DNA of 64,000 bases from Salinispirillum marinum (lineage in GTDB: Bacteria > Pseudomonadota > Gammaproteobacteria > Pseudomonadales > Natronospirillaceae): the NCBI RefSeq assembly GCF_042651565.1, contig NZ_JBHSDF010000002.1, one strand, 5' to 3'. A program made the position numbers and the translations under genes. Below the pieces are notes generated by a model. The model was not told where the DNA came from. It ran no database searches and saw nothing but the letters and a program-made list of their open reading frames with translations. Below, piece by piece: positions 27,649 to 36,275 of this stretch. Every line of letters starts with the position of its first letter. Positions within the stretch are counted from its first letter, which is position 1.

Positions 27649-28157
27649 ACACAAGCCCCAGAATCTATAGACGTGCGGCCACTGGGTTCGACCTGAATGA
27701 CCCGAGCACGATCCGCTGTACCTGGAGCACACCCTGTCGGAGTAAAGGTGATCGTGGGTGCTGCGCCGACCAGTTCGCCTCGGCTATTAAATTGGATGGA
27801 TGCCGTACTGCCGGAAACTGTCTGCCCGGTTAATGCAGGAAACACGCGAATCGCAGGCGCACAGTTGGCTGCGGTGGACACACACCATCCGTTGGCAAAA
27901 CTGGCACCTCCACCCAAATTGACCGGATTCACAAAACCACTTCCAGACGTCAACGCCTCACTCCGCGCCAGCGATAACGCAGTGGAAAAATCATTCACGG
28001 TGGAACGAAGCTGGCTGTTTTCCACCATGCGCGACATATTGGGAATAGCAATCAGGGCGGTGATGCCCAAGATGGCGACCACGACCATAAGCTCGAGCAA
28101 ATTGAAGCCGGTGTTAAAGGATGATGACGTATTTTTTCTTTTTATCATGATGCCCAT
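27645..28157 (-). CDS. fimU: GspH/FimU-type minor pilin, first gene of the pil operon
   Basis: This 170-residue prepilin has the leader NTG^FNLLELMVVVAILGITAL, the continuation IPNMSRMVENSQLRSTVNDF and LSLARSEALTSG, matching the GspH/FimT/FimU family. As the first gene before pilV-pilW-pilX-pilY1-pilE it occupies the fimU place of Pseudomonas. The start is ATG 28157 or ATG 28148, three codons apart. A CRP/Vfr-type palindrome and a -35/-10 pair lie in the 156-bp upstream spacer. Confidence 0.9.
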   Translation of the reverse strand: MGIMIKRKNTSSSFNTGFNLLELMVVVAILGITALIAIPNMSRMVENSQLRSTVNDFSTALSLARSEALTSGSGFVNPVNLGGGASFANGWCVSTAANCAPAIRVFPALTGQTVSGSTASIQFNSRGELVGAAPTITFTPTGCAPGTADRARVIQVEPSGRTSIDSGACV

Positions 28158-28200
28158 GGTGTCTCTGGCATGGATGAACCTACCCTATACTGATGTGAAC

Positions 28201-28228
28201 ATCATAGGGCCTTGGTTGGGAAGGTAAA
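28201..28228 (-). promoter_or_regulatory. putative promoter of the minor-pilin operon
   Basis: On the minus strand TTTACC (28223-28228) is followed after 16 bp by TATGAT (28201-28206). A start near 28194 would give a leader of about 37 nt before the fimU-type gene. The weak -35 box would fit activator dependence on the CRP/Vfr-type site upstream. This assignment is by eye. Confidence 0.45.
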
Positions 28229-28286
28229 CGAACAGAAAGATAAACGGCAGGAAAATCCGCATCAACGGACAGGAAGATGGCGATAG

Positions 28287-28302
28287 TGTGACCGGAATCA
28301 CA
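28287..28302. promoter_or_regulatory. CRP/Vfr-type binding site
   Basis: The sequence TGTGACCGGAATCACA is a perfect TGTGA-N6-TCACA core, the consensus for CRP and its Pseudomonas homologue Vfr. It lies between the ispH stop and the minor-pilin operon, with its centre about 100 bp upstream of the proposed transcription start. Vfr is known to control type IV pilus genes in Pseudomonas. Binding here is inferred. Confidence 0.7.
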
Positions 28303-28313
28303 CAACGCCACGC

Positions 28314-29297
28314 TTATTCAATGGTTTTCGCCTCGATTCTCAGCTCACGCGGCAAACTGAACACCACATTTTCGGGAATACCCTTTAAATTGACCGGTGC
28401 CCGACCGCCCCGTGCCTGCAATGCTTCTACCACCTCTTCGACGAGGATTTCCGGTGCGGAGGCTCCGGCGGTCACGCCAATGTGTTTCTTCCCGGCCAGC
28501 CATTCCGATTGAATTTCATCCGCCGAGTCTATCAAGTACGCGGGGCAACCCATACGTTCGGATAATTCGCGTAAGCGGTTGGAGTTGGAACTGTTGGGTG
28601 AGCCCACCACCAGCACGACATCGCATTCTGTCGCCAGGCTTTTCACCGCATCCTGCCGATTTTGCGTAGCATAGCAAATGTCATTTTTGCGCGGCCCTTC
28701 AATGTGCGGAAAACGCGCCCGCAGGGCATCGATGATTTGAGCTGTATCATCCATAGAGAGCGTGGTCTGGGTCACATAGGCGAGTTGCTGCTCATTACGC
28801 ACTTGCAGTGCCGCCACATCGGTTACGTCTTCCACCAAATAAATCGCTCCACCGTGCGAAGCATCGAACTGGCCCATGGTGCCTTCCACTTCCGGGTGGC
28901 CTTTATGACCGATCAAAATGCATTCCATGCCTTCGCGGCTGAATTTGGTGACTTCTAAATGCACTTTGGTCACTAGGGGGCAGGTCGCATCATAGACTTT
29001 CAAGCCCCGTTTACGCGCCTCTTCCTGCACTGCTTTTGATACACCGTGGGCAGAGAAAATAACCAACTGATTGTCCGGCACTTCATCCAATTCATCCACA
29101 AACACCGCACCCCGCGCCCGCAGATTGTCGACCACGAACTTGTTGTGCACCACTTCATGACGCACATAGAGAGGTGCACCGTGGATTTCCAAGGCACGGT
29201 TCACAATATCGATGGCCCGATCAACCCCGGCACAAAAACCGCGCGGATTGGCCAAAGTGATGGCGATGGATTGCGGGTCAACCACGGTGGCAGACAT
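28314..29297 (-). CDS. ispH: 4-hydroxy-3-methylbut-2-enyl diphosphate reductase
   Basis: IspH is the last enzyme of the MEP isoprenoid pathway, a 4Fe-4S protein making IPP and DMAPP. The first cluster ligand is Cys22 in NPRGFCAGVDRAI; others are in DATCPLV and in the ECDVVLVVGSPNSSNS region. The segments HGVSKAV and GHKGHPEVEGTMGQ are also family hallmarks. Length (327) is a little above E. coli. The start lies three bases past the fkpB stop, so the two are co-transcribed, and the neighbourhood fkpB-ispH followed by pilus genes matches Pseudomonas. Confidence 0.97.
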   Translation of the reverse strand: MSATVVDPQSIAITLANPRGFCAGVDRAIDIVNRALEIHGAPLYVRHEVVHNKFVVDNLRARGAVFVDELDEVPDNQLVIFSAHGVSKAVQEEARKRGLKVYDATCPLVTKVHLEVTKFSREGMECILIGHKGHPEVEGTMGQFDASHGGAIYLVEDVTDVAALQVRNEQQLAYVTQTTLSMDDTAQIIDALRARFPHIEGPRKNDICYATQNRQDAVKSLATECDVVLVVGSPNSSNSNRLRELSERMGCPAYLIDSADEIQSEWLAGKKHIGVTAGASAPEILVEEVVEALQARGGRAPVNLKGIPENVVFSLPRELRIEAKTIE

Positions 29298-29300
29298 GCG

Positions 29301-29744
29301 TTAAGCCTCCTCAGGCGCTTCGGCGACGGACAGAATCGACACCATGAAGGTGATGTCTTTACCGGCCAAGGGATGATTAAAGTCCACCACGACATAGTCG
29401 CCGTCCAAACGACTGACCACACCGGGCAACTCTGCACCGGAAGCATCGGCAAAGGAAACCACGACACCCGGCTCCAGCACGATATCAACACCGAACTGAT
29501 GTCGTTTGAAGGTTTGTACATTATCTTCCAAATGCAGCCCAAAGGCTTTTTCGGCGGGTACTTGAAAGGTTTCCCGGTCGCCCACGCTGAGGCCCAGCAA
29601 ACAGGCTTCAAAGCCTTCCAACAAGCTGCCATCGCCCATTTGAAACGTAGCGGCATTGCCGTGGAAATTGCTGTCAATCACTTCACCGTCGGCCAACGCC
29701 AGGGAAAAGTGCAAGGTCACCAGTGAATTCTCGGTAATCTGCAT
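29301..29744 (-). CDS. fkpB: FKBP-type peptidyl-prolyl isomerase, FkpB/SlpA type
   Basis: This small cytoplasmic prolyl isomerase belongs to the SlyD/SlpA group. From ATG 29744 it has 147 residues. It starts MQITENSLVTLHFSLALADG and carries MGDGSLLEGFEACLLGLSVGD and the flap segment VVVDFNHPLAGKDITFMV. The histidine-rich tail of SlyD is absent, which fits FkpB. An upstream in-frame start at 29822 would overlap lspA and lacks family support. It is placed between lspA and ispH as in E. coli and Pseudomonas. Confidence 0.93.
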   Translation of the reverse strand: MQITENSLVTLHFSLALADGEVIDSNFHGNAATFQMGDGSLLEGFEACLLGLSVGDRETFQVPAEKAFGLHLEDNVQTFKRHQFGVDIVLEPGVVVSFADASGAELPGVVSRLDGDYVVVDFNHPLAGKDITFMVSILSVAEAPEEA

Positions 29745-29788
29745 ACCAACCGTACTGCCTCTGTTATTAACTAGGAACGTTCGGCCAC

Positions 29789-30304
29789 TTACTCCGCTGC
29801 CGCACGACGTTTTTCCAGCCAAAATGCATCAATCAACAGCATAATGGCGCCCACAGTGATGGCTGAATCCGCAATGTTAAACGCCGGGAAATAGGCGTTT
29901 TGCCAATACACCAAAATAAAATCTTCAACATAGCCGTATTTGATCCGGTCAATGGCATTACCGATGGCTCCACCAATGATCAAGCTCAAGGCCACCGGCA
30001 ACCAACGAGCGGTACGCGGTAAGGTCAAGATCCAGATCATCATAGCCACACTCATGATGGCAGCAATCGCGGTAAAAAATACGATTTGCCAGCCTCCGGC
30101 ATCCGCCAGAAAACTGAACGCAGCCCCCGGATTGTGCACATAGATAATGTCGAAGACGGGCAACACATTAATACGCTGACCGTATTGCAAAGTGCTGGCT
30201 ACTAGGTGCTTCGTCCATTGATCAAAAACAATGATCACCGCCGCAATCAACAACCAGAGCAACTGCTTTGCATCTAACCGGTAACCCATGACCTGCAATA
30301 CCAT
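29789..30304 (-). CDS. lspA: lipoprotein signal peptidase
   Basis: LspA is the aspartic protease of the inner membrane that removes signal peptides from prolipoproteins. The 171-residue protein has four hydrophobic helices. The catalytic aspartates are visible in GNAIDRIKYG and NIADSAITVG, and DQWTKH and VHNPGAAFSFL are conserved loops. The ATG overlaps the ileS stop as TAATG, showing coupling; a second ATG at 30289 would remove five residues. Confidence 0.96.
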   Translation of the reverse strand: MVLQVMGYRLDAKQLLWLLIAAVIIVFDQWTKHLVASTLQYGQRINVLPVFDIIYVHNPGAAFSFLADAGGWQIVFFTAIAAIMSVAMMIWILTLPRTARWLPVALSLIIGGAIGNAIDRIKYGYVEDFILVYWQNAYFPAFNIADSAITVGAIMLLIDAFWLEKRRAAAE

Positions 30305-33114
30305 TAAGCGAATAACCTCAGCTCACCCACGCCGGCGACATTGGTCACACAGCGGCCACAAAGTTCAGGGTGCTCGTCATGGCTACCCACATCATCACGG
30401 TAATGCCAGCACCGCACGCACTTGGTGCCATCCGCCGCCGTCACTGCAACTTTCAAGCCTTCAACATCGCTGTCTTGGGCTTCGGCAGGAGCATCTTTAA
30501 AGGACTTCACCGTGGCGGCAGACGTGATCAACACAAAGCGCAGCTCATCGCCTAAGCGGTTAAGCACATCGGCCATGTCGTCCGTACAATACAGCGTTAC
30601 TGCTGCACCTAAGCTGCCACCTTTCATACCTTCACTGCGCGCCATTTCGAGCACCTTGTTGGTGCCTTCTTTGGCCTGCATCACCACATCCCAGAAGGCG
30701 TCATTCCATTCTTCTTCGGCGGGCAGTTCGGCCAAGCCGTCATACCAGGTATTCAGGAAAACCGACTCGGCTTTCTCGCCCGGCATACATTCCCACAGCT
30801 CTTCGGCGGTGAAGCTCAGTATTGGGGCAATCCAGCGCACCATGGCCTGTAAAGTATGATACAACGCCGTCTGCGCACTGCGGCGGGCCAAGGAATCAGC
30901 CTGCGTGGTGTATTGCCGGTCTTTAATGATATCCAGGTAAAAACCACCCAATTCCAACACACAGAAGTTGTGCACGTTTTGATACACATTGAGGAATTGG
31001 TAGTTGTCATAGTGGTCGTGAATTTCTGCTTGCAGTTGCGCGGTACGATGCACCAGCCAACGGTCCAGTTTCAGCATCTGATCCATCGGTACGATATCGG
31101 TGGCGGGGTCGAAACCGGCCATATTCGACAGCAGGAAACGACAAGTATTGCGGATACGCCGGTAGGCATCGGATGAACGCTTAAGAATGTCTTCCGAACA
31201 GCTCATATCACCACTGTAATCGGTCGAGGCAATCCACAGGCGCAGTACATCCGCACCCAGCGTATTGTTGATCTTCTGCGGTTCTACAATATTGCCAATG
31301 GATTTGGACATCTTGCGGCCATTTTCATCCACCGTAAAACCGTGCGTCAGCACTTGCTTGTATGGCGCAGCACCGTTAATGGCGATACCGGTTTTCAGTG
31401 ACGACTGGAACCAGCCGCGATGTTGATCCGAACCTTCCAAATACATATCCGCCGGGTATTGACCCAGCTCCGGGCGTTTGCGCAATACGCTGGCGTGGGT
31501 GACGCCGGAGTCAAACCAAACATCCAAGGTGTCGGTGACCTTTTCATAGTCGTCTACATCCGCACCCAGCAGCTCCGCCGAGTCGTATTCCCACCACGCA
31601 TCCATGCCGTCTTGTTCAACCCGCTGCGCCACTTGCTCAATGATCTCTTGGGTGCGCGGATGCAATTCACCGGTCGTTTTATGCACGAACAAACAGATCG
31701 GCACACCCCAAGTGCGTTGCCGCGACACACACCAATCCGGGCTTTGCTCAATCATCGCTTCAATGCGGTTTTGTCCCCAAGAAGGAACCCAACGTACACC
31801 CTTGATGGCGTCCAACGCTTGATCACGCAAGTTGTTTTTGGTCATCGACACAAACCATTGCGGTGTGGCGCGATAGATCAACGGCGTTTTGGTACGCCAG
31901 CAGTGGGCATATTGGTGTTTTATGGTTTCATGGGCGACTAAGGTTCCTGCCGCCTTCAACCGCTCGATCACCGGGCCGTCTACTTTGTAGACATGCTGCC
32001 CGGCAAAACCTTCGATGTGCTCTCTGTACACCCCGCCATCATCAATCGGATTGATGGTTTCGATGCCGTAATGCCGCGCTACCACAAAGTCGTCAGCGCC
32101 GTGATCCGGTGCCGTGTGCACAAAGCCAGTACCGGCCTCAGTGGTGACGTGCTCACCCAACAACATGGGGATTTCCCGGTCGTAGAACGGGTGCTTCATA
32201 CGCAGGCCTTCTAGCGCCGCGCCGCGTGTCAGTGCCTCGACTTTGGTGTTTTGCCATTCGTAACGTTGCGCGGCCGTTTCTACCAAGTCACGCGCCAGTA
32301 CATAGTGTTTGCCATTGGCCAACACCAAGGCATATTCAATTTCAGGGTGCGCGCTGACCGCCAAGCTGGACGGAATGGTCCACGGGGTTGTCGTCCAGAT
32401 GACTACGCTGGCATCCTTCAACATGCCCACTTCACCAAAGGCCGCAGACAGTTTCGCGCCGTCCAACACAGGATATGCCACATCAATGGCTTGCGAGGTT
32501 TTCTCTTTGTATTCGACTTCCGCTTCTGCCAAGGCAGAGCCGCCCACCACACTCCAGTACACCGGCTTAAAGCCTTTGTGCAAATGGCCATTTTTGGCAA
32601 TATCGCCGAGGGCGCGAATGATGTCCGCTTCGACTTTTTTATCCAAGGTTAAATAAGGGTTATCCCAGTCACCGAAAATACCCAGGCGCTTGAACGCTTC
32701 GCGCTGGCCGTCTACTTGTTGCAGCGCGTATTCGCGGCACTTGGCGCGAAAGGTTTTGTGGTCTACCTTATCGCCCGCGCGACCAATCATGGTTTCGACT
32801 TTGTGTTCGATGGGCAAACCGTGGCAGTCCCAACCGGGCACATAAGGCGCATCAAAGCCCATAAAGCCCCGCGACTTCACAATCATGTCCTTCAACACCT
32901 TGTTAACCGCATGACCAATATGAATATCGCCGTTCGCATACGGTGGGCCATCATGCAGAATAAACTTAGGACGCCCTGCCGCGTAGGTGCGAATCTTTTG
33001 GTAAATATCCTGTTCTGCCCATTGTTTCAGGCGCTCAGGTTCGCGCTGCGGCAGGTTTCCGCGCATCGGAAATTCGGTGTCGGGCAGGTTCAACGTGGCT
33101 TTATAGTCAGTCAT
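30304..33114 (-). CDS. ileS: isoleucyl-tRNA synthetase
   Basis: IleRS charges tRNA-Ile and edits mischarged valine. The 936-residue class I enzyme has HIGH in GDIHIGHAVNKV, KMSKS in GRKMSKSIGN, and a C-terminal zinc site with CVRCWHYR and CGRCV. The WTTTPWTIP segment opens the CP1 editing domain. AAAAGG precedes the ATG. It lies six bases after ribF and overlaps lspA, giving the standard ribF-ileS-lspA order. I see no T-box or leader structure. Confidence 0.98.
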   Translation of the reverse strand: MTDYKATLNLPDTEFPMRGNLPQREPERLKQWAEQDIYQKIRTYAAGRPKFILHDGPPYANGDIHIGHAVNKVLKDMIVKSRGFMGFDAPYVPGWDCHGLPIEHKVETMIGRAGDKVDHKTFRAKCREYALQQVDGQREAFKRLGIFGDWDNPYLTLDKKVEADIIRALGDIAKNGHLHKGFKPVYWSVVGGSALAEAEVEYKEKTSQAIDVAYPVLDGAKLSAAFGEVGMLKDASVVIWTTTPWTIPSSLAVSAHPEIEYALVLANGKHYVLARDLVETAAQRYEWQNTKVEALTRGAALEGLRMKHPFYDREIPMLLGEHVTTEAGTGFVHTAPDHGADDFVVARHYGIETINPIDDGGVYREHIEGFAGQHVYKVDGPVIERLKAAGTLVAHETIKHQYAHCWRTKTPLIYRATPQWFVSMTKNNLRDQALDAIKGVRWVPSWGQNRIEAMIEQSPDWCVSRQRTWGVPICLFVHKTTGELHPRTQEIIEQVAQRVEQDGMDAWWEYDSAELLGADVDDYEKVTDTLDVWFDSGVTHASVLRKRPELGQYPADMYLEGSDQHRGWFQSSLKTGIAINGAAPYKQVLTHGFTVDENGRKMSKSIGNIVEPQKINNTLGADVLRLWIASTDYSGDMSCSEDILKRSSDAYRRIRNTCRFLLSNMAGFDPATDIVPMDQMLKLDRWLVHRTAQLQAEIHDHYDNYQFLNVYQNVHNFCVLELGGFYLDIIKDRQYTTQADSLARRSAQTALYHTLQAMVRWIAPILSFTAEELWECMPGEKAESVFLNTWYDGLAELPAEEEWNDAFWDVVMQAKEGTNKVLEMARSEGMKGGSLGAAVTLYCTDDMADVLNRLGDELRFVLITSAATVKSFKDAPAEAQDSDVEGLKVAVTAADGTKCVRCWHYRDDVGSHDEHPELCGRCVTNVAGVGELRLFA

Positions 33115-33120
33115 GGCCTT

Positions 33121-34062
33121 TTAGTCATTCCTCTGTCGGGTCAATTGTGCCCGAGCGGTTTCGGTGTCTTTCTGAATTTGTGTTTGCAAGTCTATCAAGG
33201 CGGCAAACTTACGTGCATCACGAATTTTCTGAACAAACTCCACAGTCAAAGTGTGACCGTAGAGGTCTAACTGGGTATCCAACAGGTGGACTTCTAACAA
33301 CGGCGCCAGGTGAGAAAAACTGGGTTTAACCCCCACATTGGCCACGCCTGCTATGCGTTCTCCATGGCCATCAACCCACGCCCATACGCTATAAACTCCA
33401 TTTACGGCACGCCGCTGCGGCCCCAAGCCGATATTGGCGGTAGGGAATCCCAGCTTGCGCCCCAAGCGCTGGCCATGAATTACCCGTCCGGTAAGGGCAT
33501 AGGGTCGACCGAGCAGCGTTTCCGCCAGGCGGAAGTTGCCATCACTCAATGCCGTCCGCACCGCTGTGCTGCTCACACGTTGATCGGCGGCGATGAACGA
33601 ATCCGTGCCTTCGGCGCTGAAGCCTTGATGTGCACCCACCGCTTTTAACAAGGCTAAATCACCCAAGCGCTGACGACCGAAACGAAAATCATCCCCAACC
33701 ACCACATGTTGCGCCCGCAAACCCGCGCACAGGTAGCGATGAATAAAGTCTTCCGGCGATTGATTGGCAAAAGCACTGTTAAAACGCACCACCCAAACCC
33801 AATCAATGCCCAACGCCTGCAACACCATGAGCTTATCACGCAGCGTTGAAATGCGGGGTGGCGCGTCGGCGCCCATGAAGAATTCTTTGGGCTGTGGCTC
33901 GAATAACACGACCGCGGTGGCCAATTGATGCGCGTCTGCATAGGATTTTAAGGCACGCAACAGTTGCTGGTGACCCAGATGCACGCCATCGAAGTTACCC
34001 ACGGTAACCACCGTTGCTTGATGTGGCCCTTCGAGGACCTGACTGCCACGCAGTAACTTCAC
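33121..34062 (-). CDS. ribF: bifunctional riboflavin kinase/FAD synthetase
   Basis: RibF phosphorylates riboflavin to FMN and adenylylates FMN to FAD. The N-terminal adenylyltransferase domain shows TVGNFDGVHLGHQQLL, and the C-terminal kinase domain shows GRVIHGQRLGRKLGFPTANI and NGVYSVW. The 313-residue length is standard. Translation appears to start at GTG 34062, preceded by GGGTGA. It follows murJ by about 56 bp and precedes ileS, an order conserved in gammaproteobacteria. Confidence 0.96.
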   Translation of the reverse strand: MKLLRGSQVLEGPHQATVVTVGNFDGVHLGHQQLLRALKSYADAHQLATAVVLFEPQPKEFFMGADAPPRISTLRDKLMVLQALGIDWVWVVRFNSAFANQSPEDFIHRYLCAGLRAQHVVVGDDFRFGRQRLGDLALLKAVGAHQGFSAEGTDSFIAADQRVSSTAVRTALSDGNFRLAETLLGRPYALTGRVIHGQRLGRKLGFPTANIGLGPQRRAVNGVYSVWAWVDGHGERIAGVANVGVKPSFSHLAPLLEVHLLDTQLDLYGHTLTVEFVQKIRDARKFAALIDLQTQIQKDTETARAQLTRQRND

Positions 34063-34118
34063 AGAATCGTTTCACCCATTACAAGGGGCGTCATTATAGC
34101 GGGCCAGTCGGTCAGCGG

Positions 34119-35660
34119 CTACCGTGCTGTGAGATGTCGCACCCGCCAGCCGGTGATGACCAAGCCGAACCCATAAGCCAAACCGCCAAGCGCAATTAAC
34201 AGGCCCAAGGCGCGCAATCTTAACCAAAGGTCGGCGGCGAGCCACCACGCAGTATCCGGCATAACCCACACCAACACCATCGCCATTAACAGAGCAGCCC
34301 CGACAACACCCAAGGTGCGCGGATGCCGCATTAAACCGCCGACGCTCAACAACCCAGCTCTATGCAAGCCGGCGGCTAATAACCCGGCATTGAGCCAAGC
34401 CGATAATGTCGTCGCCAACGCCAGGCCAACGTGAGCGAGTGGCCAAATCAGGATTAGATTGAAGACTATATTGGCGACCAACGCCGCCAGCGCTATTTTG
34501 ACCGGCGTTTTCATGTCTTGCCGACTGAAAAAACCCGGCGCTAATACTTTCACCAACATAAAAGCCACCAACCCCCCACTGTAGGCCATTAAACTGGCCG
34601 CACTGCGGGTCACGTCATGCGCGGTCATAGCACCGTAGAAAAAGAGGGTACTCAGAATCGGCACCGCCAAAACCGCCAGCGCCACGGCAGCAGGGACGCC
34701 GAGCAATAGCACCATCCGCACCGCCCAGTGCAGGCTTTCCCTAAAGGCATCGTCATCTTTCTTGGCAACGTCAGCCGACAATCCGGGCAACACGACAGTG
34801 GCAATGGCAATGCCGATTACACCTAAGGGCAACTCCACCAACCGATCCGAATAATACAGCCACGCCACACTGCCCGCTTCCAGCCAGGAGGCCAATACGG
34901 TATCCAGCAACAAATTAACCTGCGCCACGCTGACCCCCAACATGGCCGGTGCCATCAAGCGCAGAATCTTCACCACGCCGGGGTGCCGCCAGTCCCAAAC
35001 CGGCTTCGGCAACAACCCCAGTTGGCGTAAAAAGGGCACCTGAAAGAGCAACTGAGTCACCCCGGCCATCAACACGCCCCAGGCTAAAGCATGCGCCGGT
35101 GTTGGCACATAAGGCGTTAACCAGAAAGCTGCGCCAATCAACGACAGGTTCAGTAGCACGGGTGTCAATGCCGGAATCGCATAGCGCCCGTACGTATTGA
35201 GAATTCCGCCGGCAAACGCCGTGAGTGAAATAAACCCTAAGTATGGAAAGGTGATACGGATGAGTTCGGTGGTCAGGGCCAGCTTATCGGGGTATTGATG
35301 AAAGCCGGAGGCAAACAGCCACGTTATGCCGGGGGCCGCCGCAAAGGCCAGTGCGCACACCACAAACAGGGAAAAACCGAGTGTAACAAATACCCTATTC
35401 ACTAATTGCTGTACCGCAGCCAGCCCACCTTCTTCTTTATACTCCGCCAACACCGGCACAAAGGCTTGGGCAAAAGCACCTTCAGCAAATAAGCGGCGAA
35501 AAAAATTGGGAATTTTAAACGCCACATAAAAGGCATCGGCGGCATTGGTGGCCCCTAGTAAGGCCGCCATAACAACATCACGCACCAAACCCAAGATACG
35601 GGACGTCATGGTGCCCGCACTGACAATGGCCGATTGTTTTAACAGGCGAGATCCGGCCAT
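34119..35660 (-). CDS. murJ: lipid II flippase MurJ
   Basis: MurJ moves lipid II across the inner membrane for peptidoglycan synthesis. The 513-residue protein is almost entirely hydrophobic with about 14 predicted helices. It starts with the family pattern SRILGLVRDVVMAALLGA, and RRLFAEGAFAQAFVPVLAEY and FFSRQDMKTP follow. It is divergent from rpsT and upstream of ribF-ileS-lspA. The ATG at 35660 lacks a strong ribosome binding site but is the only sensible start. Confidence 0.96.
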   Translation of the reverse strand: MAGSRLLKQSAIVSAGTMTSRILGLVRDVVMAALLGATNAADAFYVAFKIPNFFRRLFAEGAFAQAFVPVLAEYKEEGGLAAVQQLVNRVFVTLGFSLFVVCALAFAAAPGITWLFASGFHQYPDKLALTTELIRITFPYLGFISLTAFAGGILNTYGRYAIPALTPVLLNLSLIGAAFWLTPYVPTPAHALAWGVLMAGVTQLLFQVPFLRQLGLLPKPVWDWRHPGVVKILRLMAPAMLGVSVAQVNLLLDTVLASWLEAGSVAWLYYSDRLVELPLGVIGIAIATVVLPGLSADVAKKDDDAFRESLHWAVRMVLLLGVPAAVALAVLAVPILSTLFFYGAMTAHDVTRSAASLMAYSGGLVAFMLVKVLAPGFFSRQDMKTPVKIALAALVANIVFNLILIWPLAHVGLALATTLSAWLNAGLLAAGLHRAGLLSVGGLMRHPRTLGVVGAALLMAMVLVWVMPDTAWWLAADLWLRLRALGLLIALGGLAYGFGLVITGWRVRHLTAR

Positions 35661-35768
35661 GAGGTGAAAAATCCTAACGCAATGGAGAGTCGACGCAGTG
35701 TAATTGAATTTCTTCGATGTGCGAAGTCAGGCGAGATTCCGGTTTTGTCGGTGTGGCCACCCTTTTGG

Positions 35769-35797
35769 TTGACAAGAATAGGCAGTAGATCTAGAAT
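35769..35797 (+). promoter_or_regulatory. sigma-70 promoter of rpsT with GC-rich discriminator
   Basis: A consensus TTGACA at 35769-35774 is followed after exactly 17 bp by TAGAAT at 35792-35797. The next bases, CGCGCGC, form a GC-rich discriminator of the kind found at ppGpp/DksA-inhibited stable RNA and ribosomal protein promoters. The predicted leader is about 70 nt. Confidence 0.75.
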
Positions 35798-35873
35798 CGC
35801 GCGCTCTCTTTGATAGGGTTCTGTTTTTGAACACGTATCATGAGCTTAATTTCGTAATAGGAGCGCACACACT

Positions 35874-36140
35874 GTGGCAAACAACCCTGGTTCTCGTAAA
35901 CGTGCACGTCAAGCGATTGGTCGCCGTGCACACAATGCTAGCCTGCGCTCTATGGTCCGCACATATGTGAAGAAAGTAGTTGCACAGATTGAAACTGGCA
36001 ATTACGAGGCAGCCAAAACCGCTTTGTCTGCCGCACAGCCTAAGTTAGATGGTATGGCTCGTAAGGGCATTATCTCTAAAAACAAGGCCGCGCGCACCAT
36101 GAGCCGTTTGTCGGGTCACGTTAAAGCGCTGAAAGCGTAA
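35874..36140 (+). CDS. rpsT: 30S ribosomal protein S20
   Basis: S20 is a primary 16S rRNA-binding protein of the small subunit. The 88-residue basic helical protein reads ANNPGSRKRARQAIGRRAHN at its start and ends GHVKALKA. Translation begins at a GTG, with TAGGAG seven bases upstream; S20 in E. coli also uses a non-ATG start, which is linked to its autoregulation. It is a single-gene unit with its own promoter and a strong terminator, divergent from murJ. Confidence 0.98.
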   Translation: MANNPGSRKRARQAIGRRAHNASLRSMVRTYVKKVVAQIETGNYEAAKTALSAAQPKLDGMARKGIISKNKAARTMSRLSGHVKALKA

Positions 36141-36162
36141 TAACGACCGACAAGGTCCTAGC

Positions 36163-36225
36163 GTCTCTTCGGAGACAACACTGGCAACTGCTCCTGCGTT
36201 GCCAGAATACCGTCCATCCGTGGAC
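36163..36225 (+). other. three stem-loops in the rpsT 3' UTR
   Basis: Between the rpsT stop and its terminator lie three separate hairpins. GTCTC-TTCG-GAGAC (36163-36176) carries a cUUCGg tetraloop. CTGGCAAC pairs with GTTGCCAG (36181-36205). GTCCA-TCCG-TGGAC lies at 36212-36225. They follow one another with short spacers. They may stabilise the message or form a 3'-UTR-derived small RNA together with the terminator. Confidence 0.6.
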
Positions 36226-36227
36226 AT

Positions 36228-36253
36228 AAAAGCCAGCTCAAGCTGGCTTTTTT
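36228..36253 (+). terminator. intrinsic terminator of rpsT
   Basis: The stem AAAAGCCAG pairs with CTGGCTTTT around the loop CTCAAG and runs into a tract of six T residues on the plus strand. It lies about 90 bp after the rpsT stop. Confidence 0.9.
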
Positions 36254-36275
36254 GTGTCTGTCGGTTTTAGTCCGT

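Noticed and set aside
29046..29726. 226-codon open frame on the plus strand opposite ispH and fkpB
   Set aside because: It crosses two well-supported genes and shows no recognisable domain.
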